A stretch of 64,000 nt of DNA from Polaromonas sp. (GCA_013297865.1 JAAFIP010000010.1:1-64000); one strand, 5' to 3'. Shown: positions 53,703-63,230, counted from the stretch's first letter. The notes: generated from the letters alone by a model not told the origin. Program-made: numbers and translations.

Positions 53703-54479
53703 TTACTGGTGGGTAAACTGCGCCTTGCGCTTGGCCACAAATGCGTCCATGCCTTCTTTTTGGTCGCTGGTGGCAAACAGCGCGTGGAACAAGCGGCGCT
53801 CAAACATGATGCCGTCGGCCAGCGTGCCCTCATACGACCGGTTGACCGACTCTTTGGCCGCCATGACGGCAATTTGCGAATATTCGCTGATCATCAGCGC
53901 CGCGCCCAGCGCCTCTTCCATCAGCTTGTCCAGCGGCACCACGCGGCTGACCAGCCCTGCACGCTCGGCCTCGGCTGCGTCCATCATGCGCCCGGTCAGC
54001 GCCATGTCCATGGCTTTGGCTTTGCCCACGGCGCGCGGCAGGCGCTGGGTGCCGCCTGCGCCGGGGATGATGCCCAGCTTGATCTCGGGCTGGCCAAACT
54101 TGGCGTTGTCTGCCGCAATGATGAAGTCGCACATCATCGCCAGCTCGCAGCCCCCGCCCAGCGCAAAGCCGCTCACTGCCGCAATCACGGGTTTGCGGAT
54201 GGAGCGGATGGTTTCCCAGTTTTTGGTGATGTAGTCGTTTTTGTACACATCGGCAAAGGTGTAGGTGGCCATGGCGCCAATGTCGGCCCCGGCGGCAAAG
54301 GCTTTTTCGCTGCCGGTGATGATGATGCAACCGATCTCGGGGTCTGCGTCGTAGCCCTTGAGCGCTGTGCCCAGCTCTTCCATCAGCGCGCCGTTCAGGG
54401 CATTGAGCTGTTTGGGGCGGTTGAGGGTGATGATGGCGGCTTTGCCTTCGGTTTTGGTGAGGATGGTTTCGTAGGTCAT
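53703..54479 (-). CDS. Enoyl-CoA hydratase (crotonase family)
   Basis: The 258-residue enzyme hydrates trans-2-enoyl-CoA. Both catalytic glutamates are present: [11 protein letters not shown] and [20 protein letters not shown]. The oxyanion hole GFALGG and the AFAAGADI segment are normal. In the adjacent phenylacetate context it may act as the PaaF-type hydratase of the lower pathway, but general beta-oxidation is equally possible. It is divergent from paaG with a 523 bp region holding RF4 palindromes and a PaaR-like operator. Confidence 0.88.
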   Translation of the reverse strand: MTYETILTKTEGKAAIITLNRPKQLNALNGALMEELGTALKGYDADPEIGCIIITGSEKAFAAGADIGAMATYTFADVYKNDYITKNWETIRSIRKPVIAAVSGFALGGGCELAMMCDFIIAADNAKFGQPEIKLGIIPGAGGTQRLPRAVGKAKAMDMALTGRMMDAAEAERAGLVSRVVPLDKLMEEALGAALMISEYSQIAVMAAKESVNRSYEGTLADGIMFERRLFHALFATSDQKEGMDAFVAKRKAQFTHQ

Positions 54480-54603
54480 GTGGGTTATCTTAGCGCGTCT
54501 TGCCTTGGTTTATTGGTCATCAGGCCGAAGACACCCGCTCAGTTTTGTGCGGTTGCTGGCAGGTGGCGCCACTTTGAGCACGCTTTGGTTTTGTACGGGA
54601 GCA

Positions 54604-54698
54604 GGCCGACGGCGTGCTCAGCTCCGCGGCTGTCCCCCGCGGCGGCCTAGGGCCGCCTGCTCCTCCTTGATGCCGCTGCGCTGAGCACACCGCCGACC
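54604..54698. repeat. RF4 BIME-like palindrome, unit 1
   Basis: The outer arms GGCGTGCTCAG and CTGAGCACACCGCC pair, and an inner GGCGGCC-TAG-GGCCGCC stem is perfect. Unit 2 (54811-54894) is an inverse relative. Together they occupy much of the 523 bp gap between the two crotonase genes. Confidence 0.75.
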
Positions 54699-54810
54699 AG
54701 CTCTCGCGACCAAGGTGGGTGATCCACCGCCTTACCTCGACCACCATCCTGTTCTCGCGAAGTGCCTTGCGGTCCACGGTCCCGCCCTAACCCTCCCCCT
54801 ACGCAGCCCT

Positions 54811-54894
54811 GGCGCTTGGTGTGCACAGCGCAGCGGCATCAAGGGGGAGCCCGAAGGGCGGAGGACAGCCGCGGAGCTGTGCACACCAAGTGCC
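54811..54894. repeat. RF4 BIME-like palindrome, unit 2
   Basis: The arms GGTGTGCACAG and CTGTGCACACC pair. The interior, AGCGCAGCGGCATCAAGG and ACAGCCGCGGAGCT, matches unit 1 in reverse complement, so the two units form an inverted pair like REP/BIME elements. Confidence 0.75.
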
Positions 54895-54942
54895 ACGGCG
54901 AGCTCAGCGACAAAGAGCCAAGACAAACACAGCCAAAAATTC

Positions 54943-54960
54943 ACCGACCGCCCGGTCAGG
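54943..54960. promoter_or_regulatory. PaaR-like operator
   Basis: ACCGACCGCCCGGTCAGG is a near-palindrome (CCGACCG-CC-CGGTCAG, one mismatch) resembling binding sites of the TetR-family regulator PaaR in betaproteobacteria. It lies 43 bases before the paaG start codon, consistent with repression relieved by phenylacetyl-CoA. The paaR gene is not in the window. Confidence 0.6.
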
Positions 54961-55002
54961 TAACTCAAAATTAGTGGTAAATTTCAAGACAGGAGATAAG
55001 CC

Positions 55003-55839
55003 ATGGCAGACCACACCAGCACCGACCCCACCATACTGTACGAAGAGCGCGGCACGGGCAACACCATGATCGCCCTCATCACCCTAAACCGCCCCACCGC
55101 CCTCAACAGCTTCACCAAGCAAATGCACCGCGAGCTGTGGGCTGCGTTTGACAAGATCGAGGCCAACCAAAACATCCGCGCCGCCGTCATCACCGGCGCC
55201 GGGCGCGGCTTTTGCGCCGGGGCGGATTTGTCCGAGTTTGATTTTTCCGAAGGCACCGATGCAAAGGGCCGCAGCATGGTCGAACGTGCCAACCCGCGCG
55301 GCGTGATCAACGACTACTTCAACCCCACCGCCCAACGCTTTCAAGCGCTGCGCGTGCCCACCATCGCTGCCGTCAACGGAGTAGCCGCAGGCGCAGGCGC
55401 GTCGTATGCTCTGTCCTGCGACATCACCATCGCCGCGCCTGGGGCCAGCTTCATCCAGGCCTTCAGCAAAATCGGCCTCATCCCCGACTCTGGCGGCTCG
55501 TGGATACTGCCCCAGCGCCTAGGCACAGCCCGCGCCATGGCCCTGTGCATGACGGGCGACAAACTGCCCGCGCCCCTAGCCAAAGAATGGGGATTGATCT
55601 GGGACGTAGCCGACGACCCAGTAGCCGCCGCCCTAGAGATGGCCGCCAAGCTAGCCACCATGCCCACCAAAGCCATGGTCACCACCCGACACCTGCTGCG
55701 CAACGCCCATACCAACAGCTTCGATGAGCAGCTAGACCTGGAGCGCGATGAGCAAAGTACGCTGGGTAACACACATGACTACATTGAGGGCGTGAAGGCT
55801 TTTCTGGAAAAACGGCCCGCGAGCTTCAAGGGAAACTAA
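55003..55839 (+). CDS. paaG: PaaG-like 1,2-epoxyphenylacetyl-CoA isomerase
   Basis: The 278-residue crotonase-fold protein has the oxyanion hole GRGFCAGADLSEF and the catalytic Asp in FSKIGLIPDSGGSW. The first hydratase glutamate is absent (AAGAGASYALSCD). This matches PaaG-type isomerases rather than hydratases. It would ring-expand 1,2-epoxyphenylacetyl-CoA to the oxepin. CAGGAG precedes the start. It is followed 16 bp later by paaI and then, after a repeat, paaK. The paaABCDE epoxidase and paaZ are not in the window. Confidence 0.85.
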   Translation: MADHTSTDPTILYEERGTGNTMIALITLNRPTALNSFTKQMHRELWAAFDKIEANQNIRAAVITGAGRGFCAGADLSEFDFSEGTDAKGRSMVERANPRGVINDYFNPTAQRFQALRVPTIAAVNGVAAGAGASYALSCDITIAAPGASFIQAFSKIGLIPDSGGSWILPQRLGTARAMALCMTGDKLPAPLAKEWGLIWDVADDPVAAALEMAAKLATMPTKAMVTTRHLLRNAHTNSFDEQLDLERDEQSTLGNTHDYIEGVKAFLEKRPASFKGN

Positions 55840-55855
55840 GTTTCAAAGGAATTAA

Positions 55856-56299
55856 ATGTCATCTGACCCCATTAAAAAAGAAGCTACTGACCTCGCGCGC
55901 CGCGTGGGTGAAACCATGTGGGCGGTGGACACGGCTAGCAAAGACACCATGGGGATGGAGCTGCTGGAGTGCGCGCCGGGGCGGGCGGTGGTGCGGATGG
56001 AGGTGAAGACGCTGCATCTGAACGGGCACCAGATTTGCCATGGCGGGTTTATTTTTACACTGGCGGATACGACCTTTGCGTTTGCCTGCAACTCGCATAA
56101 CAAGGTGGCGGTGGCGGCGGGGTGCTCGATTGAATTTTTAAAGTCGGGGCAATTGGGTGATGTGCTGACCTGTGTCGGGGTGGAGCAAACGCTCACGGGG
56201 CGGCATGGCATTTACGATATGCGGGTGACTAACCAGCATGGCGAAGTGATTGCGATGTTTCGCGGCAAGTCTGCGCAGATTGCTGGCACTATTGTTTAG
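55856..56299 (+). CDS. paaI: PaaI-type hydroxyphenylacetyl-CoA thioesterase
   Basis: The 147-residue hotdog-fold thioesterase has HLNGHQICHGGFIFTLADT, where the Asp near residue 70 is the catalytic base in PaaI. A final strand with GRHGIYDMRVTN follows. It is thought to rescue CoA from dead-end hydroxyphenylacetyl-CoA. It lies 16 bp after paaG, presumably in one operon. The RF3 repeat follows. Confidence 0.9.
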   Translation: MSSDPIKKEATDLARRVGETMWAVDTASKDTMGMELLECAPGRAVVRMEVKTLHLNGHQICHGGFIFTLADTTFAFACNSHNKVAVAAGCSIEFLKSGQLGDVLTCVGVEQTLTGRHGIYDMRVTNQHGEVIAMFRGKSAQIAGTIV

Positions 56300-56326
56300 C
56301 TTACGTTTTTTAAATACCGAACTTCC

Positions 56327-56530
56327 GGACGCGAAGGACGCTAAGGTTACGCAAAGGACGCGAAAGAAGACAAAATAAATACCAAAATGGACTGCAGCTA
56401 AAGATCAAAAAGCGATGTAAATAAATTCGAATTTAATTTTTAATTTTGATTAAATTTATTATTGTTTTTTTAATTTCTTCTTCGGTATTCCTTTTGCGTC
56501 CTTTGCGTAACCTTCGCGTCTTTCGCGTCC
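56327..56530. repeat. RF3 large inverted repeat, copy 2
   Basis: The arm 56327-56369 (GGACGCGAAGGACGCTAAGG onward) and arm 56488-56530 are inverted copies with a few mismatches. The AT-rich centre is about 118 bases. It occupies most of the 322 bp between paaI and paaK and is related to 3998-4186. Confidence 0.85.
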
Positions 56531-56589
56531 GGATGTTTTGTCTTCGGATGTTTGGTATTCGGAAGTTTGGTACCCGGATGTCCGATTTC
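56530..56589. repeat. Four 15 bp tandem units beside RF3 copy 2
   Basis: CGGATGTTTTGTCTT, CGGATGTTTGGTATT, CGGAAGTTTGGTACC and CGGATGTCCGATTTC are consecutive imperfect 15-base units. They lie directly next to the right arm of RF3 and 33 bases before paaK. Confidence 0.75.
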
Positions 56590-56621
56590 TAACCTAAACC
56601 TACCAACCAAGTTTAGAAAAT

Positions 56622-57917
56622 ATGAAAACCTTCCCTCTAGAACCCATCGAAAAAGCCCCCATTGCAGAACTCAGAGCCCTGCAGCTCAAGCGCCTGCAGG
56701 CCACGCTGCGCCATGCCTACGCCAATTCGCCCGTGTACAAAGCCAAGTTTGACAAAGCCGGTGTGCACCCCGACCAGTGCGAGACATTGCAGGACCTGGC
56801 CAAGTTTCCCTTCACCACCAAGCTAGACCTGCGCGACAGCTACCCGTTTGGCATGTTTGCGGTGCCGCGCGAGCAGTGCGTGCGTATCCACGCGTCCAGC
56901 GGCACCACCGGCAAGCCTACCGTGGTGGGCTATACGCAAAACGATGTGGATATGTGGGCCAGCATGGTGGCCCGCAGTCTGCGGGCTGCGGGCGCGCAGC
57001 CGGGGGATATGGTGCATGTGAGCTATGGCTACGGGCTGTTTACCGGCGGGCTGGGGGCGCACTATGGGGCGGAGAAGCTGGGCCTGACGGTGGTGCCCTT
57101 TGGTGGCGGGCAGACCGAGCGGCAGGTGCAGCTGATCATGGATTTCAAGCCCAGCATCATCATGGTCACGCCCAGCTACATGCTGGCGATTGCGGACGAG
57201 CTGGAGAAGCAGGGCATTGACCCGCGCTCCACCAGCCTGCGCATTGGCGTGTTTGGTGCCGAGCCGTGGACGAACGATATGCGCCGCGCGATTGAAGCGC
57301 GCATGAACATCAAGGCCGTGGACATCTATGGCCTGAGCGAGGTGATTGGCCCCGGCGTGGCCAATGAATGCCTTGAGACGCAGGATGGCCCGACCATTTG
57401 GGAAGACCATTTTTACCCCGAGATCATTGACCCGGAGACGGGCGCGGTGTTGCCCGATGGTGAAATGGGCGAGCTGGTGTTTACCAGCCTGACCAAAGAG
57501 GCGCTGCCCATCATCCGCTACCGCACGCGCGACCTTACCCGCCTGCTGCCGGGCACAGCGCGCAGCATGCGGCGCATGGAGAAGATCACCGGGCGCAGCG
57601 ACGACATGATGATTGTGCGCGGGGTCAATGTGTTCCCCTCGCAGATTGAAGAGCTGATCCTCAAGCAAAGCGCCCTCGCCCCGCACTACCAGTGCATTTT
57701 GTCGCGCGAAGGTCCGCTGGACTCTTTGACCGTGGCGGTGGAAACGCAGCCTGGCATGGCCATAGACAGCCCGGCCGCGCAGGCAGCATCTGCCGCGCTG
57801 GCGCATGACATCAAAACCTTTATTGGCTCCAGCGCCAGAATTGACCTGCGCAGCGAAGGCGGTGTGGAGCGCAGCGTGGGCAAGGCCAAGCGCGTGCTGG
57901 ATTTGCGCGGCAAATAG
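56622..57917 (+). CDS. paaK: Phenylacetate-CoA ligase
   Basis: The 431-residue adenylate-forming enzyme activates phenylacetate to phenylacetyl-CoA. The P-loop-like SSGTTGKPTVVGYT is near residue 91. DIYGLSEVIGPGVANEC (adenylate site), RYRTRDLTRLLPGTARSM, ITGRSDDMMIVRGVNVFPSQ and VGKAKRV near the C-terminus are typical. It follows paaG-paaI on the same strand, with RF3 in between. Length is normal for PaaK (about 430-440). Confidence 0.95.
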   Translation: MKTFPLEPIEKAPIAELRALQLKRLQATLRHAYANSPVYKAKFDKAGVHPDQCETLQDLAKFPFTTKLDLRDSYPFGMFAVPREQCVRIHASSGTTGKPTVVGYTQNDVDMWASMVARSLRAAGAQPGDMVHVSYGYGLFTGGLGAHYGAEKLGLTVVPFGGGQTERQVQLIMDFKPSIIMVTPSYMLAIADELEKQGIDPRSTSLRIGVFGAEPWTNDMRRAIEARMNIKAVDIYGLSEVIGPGVANECLETQDGPTIWEDHFYPEIIDPETGAVLPDGEMGELVFTSLTKEALPIIRYRTRDLTRLLPGTARSMRRMEKITGRSDDMMIVRGVNVFPSQIEELILKQSALAPHYQCILSREGPLDSLTVAVETQPGMAIDSPAAQAASAALAHDIKTFIGSSARIDLRSEGGVERSVGKAKRVLDLRGK

Positions 57918-57962
57918 CCGCCAGGCGCTGCCTGAAGCACATTTTTATAAACAAATCTTGCT

Positions 57963-58006
57963 GCAGGCCAATAGAATATCGCGGGAGCAGCTATTTAATT
58001 TATAGC
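57963..58006 (-). repeat. RF1 dispersed repeat, copy 10
   Basis: The inverse core GCAGGCCAATAGAATATCGC with GGGAGCAGCTAT is followed by a GCTAT/ATAGC hairpin. It lies between the convergent paaK and tctE. Confidence 0.88.
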
Positions 58007-58019
58007 AACTGAATAGACT

Positions 58020-59438
58020 TCAGGAGGCCAGCGGCAGCCGCACCCGGGCATCCAGCCCCGTCACCTGGGCCTTCACAATGCGGTTGTCCAGGCTGATAGC
58101 GCCCTGCAGCGCCTGCACAATCTCTGCGCAGATGGCCAGGCCCAGGCCCGAGCCGGTCTGCACCGACCCCGCAGAAAAGGGCTGAAACAGGCGCACCCGC
58201 AGCTCCTCGCTGATGCCCTCGCCGCTGTCTGCTATCACCAGCTCGGCTGTCGTGCTGTCCACCACCATCCGCACCGACAGTGCTGCACCGCTGGGGCTGT
58301 GCTTGATGGCGTTGTGCAGCAGGTTGCGGCTGAGCTCGCGCAGCATCCAGTCGTGGGCGCGCACGCCCGCAGGCTGGGTTTCGATGTCGAAATCAATATC
58401 CTTGTCGGCCATCAGCGGCGCCATCTCCAGTGCCAGCTCGCGCACCACCTGCGACCATGGCGTCACAGGCGCATCGCCCTGCTGCACCAGCTGCTCCACC
58501 TTGGCCAGTGACAGCATCTGGTTGGCCAGGGCAGTGGCGCGCTCTACCGTGCTGCCAATCTCCTGCAGCGCGGTGCGTGGGTCGACATCGCCGCGCAGGG
58601 CAGACTGGGTCTGGGTTTTGAGCACGGCCAGTGGCGTGCGCAGCTGGTGTGCAGTGTCGCGCACAAAGCGTTTTTGGTGCTGCAGCAGGTGCGCCAGCCG
58701 CTGCATCAGCTGGTTGGTAGCCTGCACCAGCGGCTGCAGCTCACGCGGCGCGGTGTCGGTGGGCAAAGCGCCCAGGTCGTTGTCGGCCCGCGCGCTGATG
58801 TCGGCGCTCAGCGCGCGCACGGGCTGCACCGCGCGCTGCACCACCCACACCACCACCGCCGCTATCACCAGCAGCAGCAGGCCCTGGCGCCACAGGGTGC
58901 TGAGCAATATCTCCCGCGCCAGCGCCTCGCGCAGCTCCAGCGTCTCTGCCACCTGCACCATCGCCATGCCCGTGCTTTGCACGCCCGCCACCGGCTGCAG
59001 CAGCACGGCCACACGCACGGGTGTGTCCTCTACTGTGTCGTCGTAGAAGTCCACCAAGGCGGCATAGGGCGGATTGTCAGGAATACGCCCCGTCCACAGC
59101 TTCACGCTCTCAAAGCCCGAGACCAGCTCACCGCTGAGGCCCGATACGCGATAGAACATGCGGCTTCGGTTGTCGGCCTCAAAAGCCTCCAGCGCCGAAT
59201 ACGCCAGCCGCGACACCACGCGCGGGGCGCTGCTGGGGCCTTCGATCTCCAGCTGCTCACCAATGGTTTTGGCAGAAGCCAGCAGCGTGCGGTCATACGC
59301 CGTGTTGGCCGCCTGCAGGGCCTGGGTGTACAGGCTGTAGGTGTTGAGCAGCACCAGCAGCAACACGGGCAGCAAAATGCCCCACAGCAGGCGGCGGCGC
59401 AGCGACATGGCGCGGGCTGCTAGGGCAGGGCCCGGCAT
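58020..59438 (-). CDS. tctE: TctE-like sensor histidine kinase
   Basis: The 472-residue membrane kinase has a first span at about 15-35, a periplasmic sensor and a second span near 185-205. A HAMP region follows, the phosphoacceptor His is in TAHQLRTPLAVL near residue 263, and the ATP-binding site has LLHNAIKHSPSG and GSGLGLAICAEI. With TctD it would sense tricarboxylates and control the transporter next door. It begins four bases after the tctD stop. ATG 59408 is an alternative start. Confidence 0.9.
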   Translation of the reverse strand: MPGPALAARAMSLRRRLLWGILLPVLLLVLLNTYSLYTQALQAANTAYDRTLLASAKTIGEQLEIEGPSSAPRVVSRLAYSALEAFEADNRSRMFYRVSGLSGELVSGFESVKLWTGRIPDNPPYAALVDFYDDTVEDTPVRVAVLLQPVAGVQSTGMAMVQVAETLELREALAREILLSTLWRQGLLLLVIAAVVVWVVQRAVQPVRALSADISARADNDLGALPTDTAPRELQPLVQATNQLMQRLAHLLQHQKRFVRDTAHQLRTPLAVLKTQTQSALRGDVDPRTALQEIGSTVERATALANQMLSLAKVEQLVQQGDAPVTPWSQVVRELALEMAPLMADKDIDFDIETQPAGVRAHDWMLRELSRNLLHNAIKHSPSGAALSVRMVVDSTTAELVIADSGEGISEELRVRLFQPFSAGSVQTGSGLGLAICAEIVQALQGAISLDNRIVKAQVTGLDARVRLPLAS

Positions 59439-59442
59439 GGGC

Positions 59443-60150
59443 TTAGCTCTCCAGCTTGAGCAGATAGCCCAAGCCGCGCAGGGTCACCAGGCTCACGCCG
59501 CTGCCCTGGAGTTTTTTGCGCAGCCGGTAGGCCACCACTTCAATCGCTTCGTACTGCACATCCTGCGCGCCCGGAAACACACGCTCAAACAGCTTTTCCT
59601 TGGCCACCGCCTGGCCGGGCCTGTCAAACAGCCCTGCCAGCATGGCGCCCTCGCGTGCGCTCAGTTCCAGCGGCGTCTGCTGCACATAAAAAGCCCCGCT
59701 CTCGCTGTCCCAGCGCAGGGCGCCCCATTGTTTGGGCTGGTCGGCAGCGGGCCCTGCGTTGGCCTGATGGGCCATGTGCTCGGTGTTGCGCTCTGCGGCG
59801 CGCACCAGCGCACGCAGCCTGGCCTCCAGCTCATCCAGGTCAAACGGTTTGGGCAGATAGTCGTCCGCCCCCGAGTTCAGGCCCAGAATTTTGTCGCCCA
59901 CCGTGCCGCGCGCCGTCAGGATCAGCACCGGGGTGGTCAGGCCCTGGGCGCGCGCGTCGCCCAGCACCTGCAGGCCGTCGCGGTGCGGCAGGCTCAGGTC
60001 CAGCAGCACCACGTCGGCCTGCGCCTGCAGCCACGCGTCCAGCGCCAGGGCACCGTCGGCGCAGGTCTGCACCCGCATGCCCTTGCGCGTGAGTGCACGC
60101 GCCAGCGTGGCACGCATGGCGGCGTCGTCTTCGATCAACAGCACCTTCAT
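59443..60150 (-). CDS. tctD: TctD-like response regulator
   Basis: The 235-residue OmpR-type regulator has a receiver domain (MKVLLIEDDAAMRATLARAL, acceptor Asp in VVLLDLSLPHRDG near residue 51, Lys in LPKPFDLDEL). A winged-helix output domain ends in EVVAYRLRKKLQGSG and LRGLGYLL. The start MKVLLIEDD at 60150 is standard; a longer frame to 60327 runs into the tctC leader. It is divergent from tctC, the likely target promoter. Confidence 0.92.
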   Translation of the reverse strand: MKVLLIEDDAAMRATLARALTRKGMRVQTCADGALALDAWLQAQADVVLLDLSLPHRDGLQVLGDARAQGLTTPVLILTARGTVGDKILGLNSGADDYLPKPFDLDELEARLRALVRAAERNTEHMAHQANAGPAADQPKQWGALRWDSESGAFYVQQTPLELSAREGAMLAGLFDRPGQAVAKEKLFERVFPGAQDVQYEAIEVVAYRLRKKLQGSGVSLVTLRGLGYLLKLES

Positions 60151-60193
60151 GGGGCGTAGCCTAGCACTTTCCCTAGGCATTTTCGACAGCCGG

Positions 60194-60230
60194 TTGACAG
60201 CCAGGGCATGCATCATCGTTACAGTACAGT
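60194..60230 (+). promoter_or_regulatory. Possible sigma-70 promoter of tctC
   Basis: A TTGACA (60194-60199) lies upstream of tctC, with weak -10-like TACAGT sequences near 60220-60230. The match is incomplete. TctD would be expected to bind in the 98 bp between tctD and tctC, but no repeated site was recognised. Confidence 0.35.
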
Positions 60231-60248
60231 TTTCTTGAGGAGTTTCCC

Positions 60249-61208
60249 ATGCGTCGTGATGATTTTCTGAAGTCTTTGATCGCCCTGGCCGCTGCGGGCA
60301 GCCTGCCCCTGTCTGTGCGCGCCGCAACCAATCTGAAAATGATGATCCCGGCCAACCCCGGCGGCGGCTGGGACAGCACCGGCCGCGCGCTGGGCAAGGC
60401 CCTGACTGAGGGCAAGATTGTCGATACCGTGCAGTACGAAAACAAAGGTGGCGCAGCTGGCGCGCTGGGCCTGGCCCAGTTTGCCAACAGCGCCAAGGGC
60501 GACGGCAGCTCGCTGATGATGATGGGCGCGGTCATGCTAGGCGGCATCATCACCGGCAAGCCCCCCGTGGGCCTGGACAAAGTCACTCCCATTGCCCGCC
60601 TGACCAGCGAGTACAACGTGTTTGTGCTGCCAGCCAACTCGCCGTTCAAAACCATGAAGGACGTGGTCGAGCAGATGAAAAAAGACCCTGGCAGCGTCAA
60701 ATGGGGTGGCGGCTCGCGCGGCTCCACCGAGCACATCGCCGCCTGCATGCTGGCACGTGATGTAGGCGTGGACCCCAAGAAAGTCAACTACGTCGCATTC
60801 CGTGGCGGCGGCGAGGCGACAGCAGCTATCCTGGGCGGCAACGTCACCGTTGGCGGCAGCGGCTACAGCGAGTTTTCCGAATACATCAACACCGGCAAGA
60901 TGCTGCCCATTGGCGTGACCTCGGACAAGCGCTTGAAAGGCATCAACGTGCCCACCCTCAAAGAGCAAGGCTACAACGTGCTGCTGGGCAACTGGCGCGG
61001 CGTCTACGCAGGCCCAGGCCTTAGCCCGGAGCAGCGCAAGGCCTTGACCGAGCTGGTGGTGCGCGCCACCAAAACCCCGGCCTGGATCGATGCGCTGGAG
61101 AAAAACAACTGGACCTCCGCGCTGCTCACCGGCAAGGAGTTTGATGAATTCGTCGATTACGAATTTGCCAGCCTGCGCGCCACCATGCACCTGTCGGGCA
61201 TGCTGTAA
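60249..61208 (+). CDS. tctC: TctC tricarboxylate-binding periplasmic protein
   Basis: The 319-residue protein has an export signal (residues 1-25, SLIALAAAGSLPLSVRA). The mature sequence MMIPANPGGGWDSTGRALG and ENKGGAAGALGL is typical of Bug/TctC solute receptors. A Shine-Dalgarno GAGGAG precedes the start. It binds the tricarboxylate and delivers it to TctAB. It is the first gene of tctCBA. Confidence 0.94.
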   Translation: MRRDDFLKSLIALAAAGSLPLSVRAATNLKMMIPANPGGGWDSTGRALGKALTEGKIVDTVQYENKGGAAGALGLAQFANSAKGDGSSLMMMGAVMLGGIITGKPPVGLDKVTPIARLTSEYNVFVLPANSPFKTMKDVVEQMKKDPGSVKWGGGSRGSTEHIAACMLARDVGVDPKKVNYVAFRGGGEATAAILGGNVTVGGSGYSEFSEYINTGKMLPIGVTSDKRLKGINVPTLKEQGYNVLLGNWRGVYAGPGLSPEQRKALTELVVRATKTPAWIDALEKNNWTSALLTGKEFDEFVDYEFASLRATMHLSGML

Positions 61209-61229
61209 GCACTGTTTGCGCCACACCCT

Positions 61230-61736
61230 ATGGCATGGTCCTCCTCTGCTCTTGAAACGGCCATAGGCGTGGGCACCACGGTGCTGGGCGCTGGCATCGC
61301 ATTTGGTGCCACGATGATTTCGTCTGAAGCGGGCTACGCGGGTGTGGGGCCTAATTTTCTACCCTGGGTGGTGGCAATAGTGCTGATGGTCTGCGGCGTG
61401 CTGCTGGTGGCGCAGGCGCGCTCGGGCGGCTTTCGCCACCGCGATGCGCCCGAGGGCGCAGCCCAGGGCAACTGGGTGCCCTTTGTGTGGGTGTCGGGCG
61501 GCATTGTGCTCAATGCAGCGTTGATCACCAGTATTGGTTTCATCCTCAGCTGCAGCCTGTGTTTTGTGCTGGCGGTGCGCGGCCTGCACCTGTCGCAGGG
61601 CCAGCGCGACTGGCGCGCCATCACCTGGCTGCGCGACGCAGCCATCGGCATGTGTATTGCCGCTCCGGTGTACTGGATGTTCAGCAAGCTGCTCGCCATC
61701 AACCTGCCAGGCCTGACCAGCACCGGCTGGATTTAA
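61230..61736 (+). CDS. tctB: TctB small membrane subunit of the tripartite tricarboxylate transporter
   Basis: The 168-residue protein has four hydrophobic spans with VGPNFLPWVVAIVLMVCGV near residue 35. TctB proteins are always small, membrane-bound and poorly conserved, so the assignment rests on position between tctC and tctA. It starts 21 bp after tctC and ends nine bases before tctA. Confidence 0.9.
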   Translation: MAWSSSALETAIGVGTTVLGAGIAFGATMISSEAGYAGVGPNFLPWVVAIVLMVCGVLLVAQARSGGFRHRDAPEGAAQGNWVPFVWVSGGIVLNAALITSIGFILSCSLCFVLAVRGLHLSQGQRDWRAITWLRDAAIGMCIAAPVYWMFSKLLAINLPGLTSTGWI

Positions 61737-61745
61737 AACAACACC

Positions 61746-63230
61746 ATGGATATCCTGAACCAGCTCATGGCGGGCTTTGCCACCGCCATCACGCCCATGA
61801 ACCTGATGTGGGCTTTTTTAGGCTGTGTCATCGGCACGGCGGTGGGCGTGCTGCCCGGCATTGGCCCGGCAGTAGCGGTGGCCATGCTGCTGCCGATCAC
61901 CACCAAGGTGGATGTCACCGCGTCGATGATCTTTTTTGCTGGCATCTACTACGGCGCCATGTACGGCGGCAGCACCACCTCCATTTTGCTCAACACCCCC
62001 GGTGAATCGGGCTCCATGGTCACCGCCATGGAAGGCAACAAAATGGCCAAGAACGGGCGCGCAGGCGCGGCGCTGGCTACGGCGGCCATCGGCTCGTTTG
62101 TCGCGGGCACCATTGCCACTGTGGTGGTTACCTTTGCCTCGCCGCTGATCGCAGAGCATGCTGTCAAGCTGGGGCCACCAGAGTATTTTCTGCTCATGGT
62201 ACTGGCCTTTTGCACCGTGAGCGCAGTGCTGGGTAAAAGTGCGCTGCGCGGCATCACCGCGCTGTTTATCGGCCTGGCGATGGGCCTGGTGGGCCTGGAC
62301 CAGATCACTGGCCAGGTGCGCTACACGGGCGGCGTGAGCGAGCTGCTGGATGGCATTGAGATCGTGCTGGTGGCCGTGGGCCTGTTTGCCGTGGCAGAGG
62401 CGCTGTACTGGGTGATCTACCAGGGTGGCGAGCAGGAAACGCAAAACCCGATGAGCAAGGTGCACATGACCGGCTCCGAGTGGAAGCGCTCCTGGCCCGC
62501 CTGGCTGCGCGGCACGCTGATTGGCGTCCCGTTTGGCACGATACCCGCAGGCGGCAGCGAGATACCCACTTTTTTAAGCTACGCCACTGAGAAAAAACTC
62601 TCCAAACATCCAGAAGACTTTGGCACCAAGGGCGCCATCGAAGGCGTGGCCGGGCCGGAGGCCGCCAACAACGCCGCCATCACCGCCACCTTGATTCCAC
62701 TGCTCACCCTGGGCATCCCCACCTCCAACACCACGGCGATTTTGCTGGGTGCGTTTCAGAACTACGGCATCCAGCCCGGGCCGCAGCTGTTTCAGACTTC
62801 GGCCACCCTGGTATGGGCCTTGATCGCCTCGCTCTATATTGGCAACGTGATGCTGCTGGTGTTGAACCTGCCCTTGGTGGGCCTGTGGGTCAAGCTGCTG
62901 AAAATCCCCAAGGCCTATCTGTACGCTGGCATTTTGATTTTTGCCACCGTGGGTGTGTATGGTATGCGCCAAAGCGCGTTTGACCTGCTGCTGCTGTATG
63001 GCATTGGCCTGGTGGGTGTGCTGATGCGCCGCTTTGACTTTCCCACGGCGCCGGTGGTGGTGGGGCTGATTCTGGGCCCGCTGGCCGAGGCGCAGATGCG
63101 CAACGCGCTGAGCATTGGCGAAGGCAAGTGGACCGTGTTTGTCGAGCGGCCCGGCTCATTGACCCTGCTGGTGGTGATTGTGGCTATCCTGGTGCTGCCG
63201 CGCATTTTGAAGGCGCGTCGGCAGCGCTGA
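61746..63230 (+). CDS. tctA: TctA large membrane subunit of the tripartite tricarboxylate transporter
   Basis: The 494-residue integral membrane protein has about twelve hydrophobic spans. [35 protein letters not shown] and [18 protein letters not shown] are the conserved TctA segments, and [20 protein letters not shown] lies in the second half. It forms the channel of the citrate/tricarboxylate transporter. It ends the tctCBA operon and converges on a DUF3108 protein. Confidence 0.95.
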   Translation: MDILNQLMAGFATAITPMNLMWAFLGCVIGTAVGVLPGIGPAVAVAMLLPITTKVDVTASMIFFAGIYYGAMYGGSTTSILLNTPGESGSMVTAMEGNKMAKNGRAGAALATAAIGSFVAGTIATVVVTFASPLIAEHAVKLGPPEYFLLMVLAFCTVSAVLGKSALRGITALFIGLAMGLVGLDQITGQVRYTGGVSELLDGIEIVLVAVGLFAVAEALYWVIYQGGEQETQNPMSKVHMTGSEWKRSWPAWLRGTLIGVPFGTIPAGGSEIPTFLSYATEKKLSKHPEDFGTKGAIEGVAGPEAANNAAITATLIPLLTLGIPTSNTTAILLGAFQNYGIQPGPQLFQTSATLVWALIASLYIGNVMLLVLNLPLVGLWVKLLKIPKAYLYAGILIFATVGVYGMRQSAFDLLLLYGIGLVGVLMRRFDFPTAPVVVGLILGPLAEAQMRNALSIGEGKWTVFVERPGSLTLLVVIVAILVLPRILKARRQR

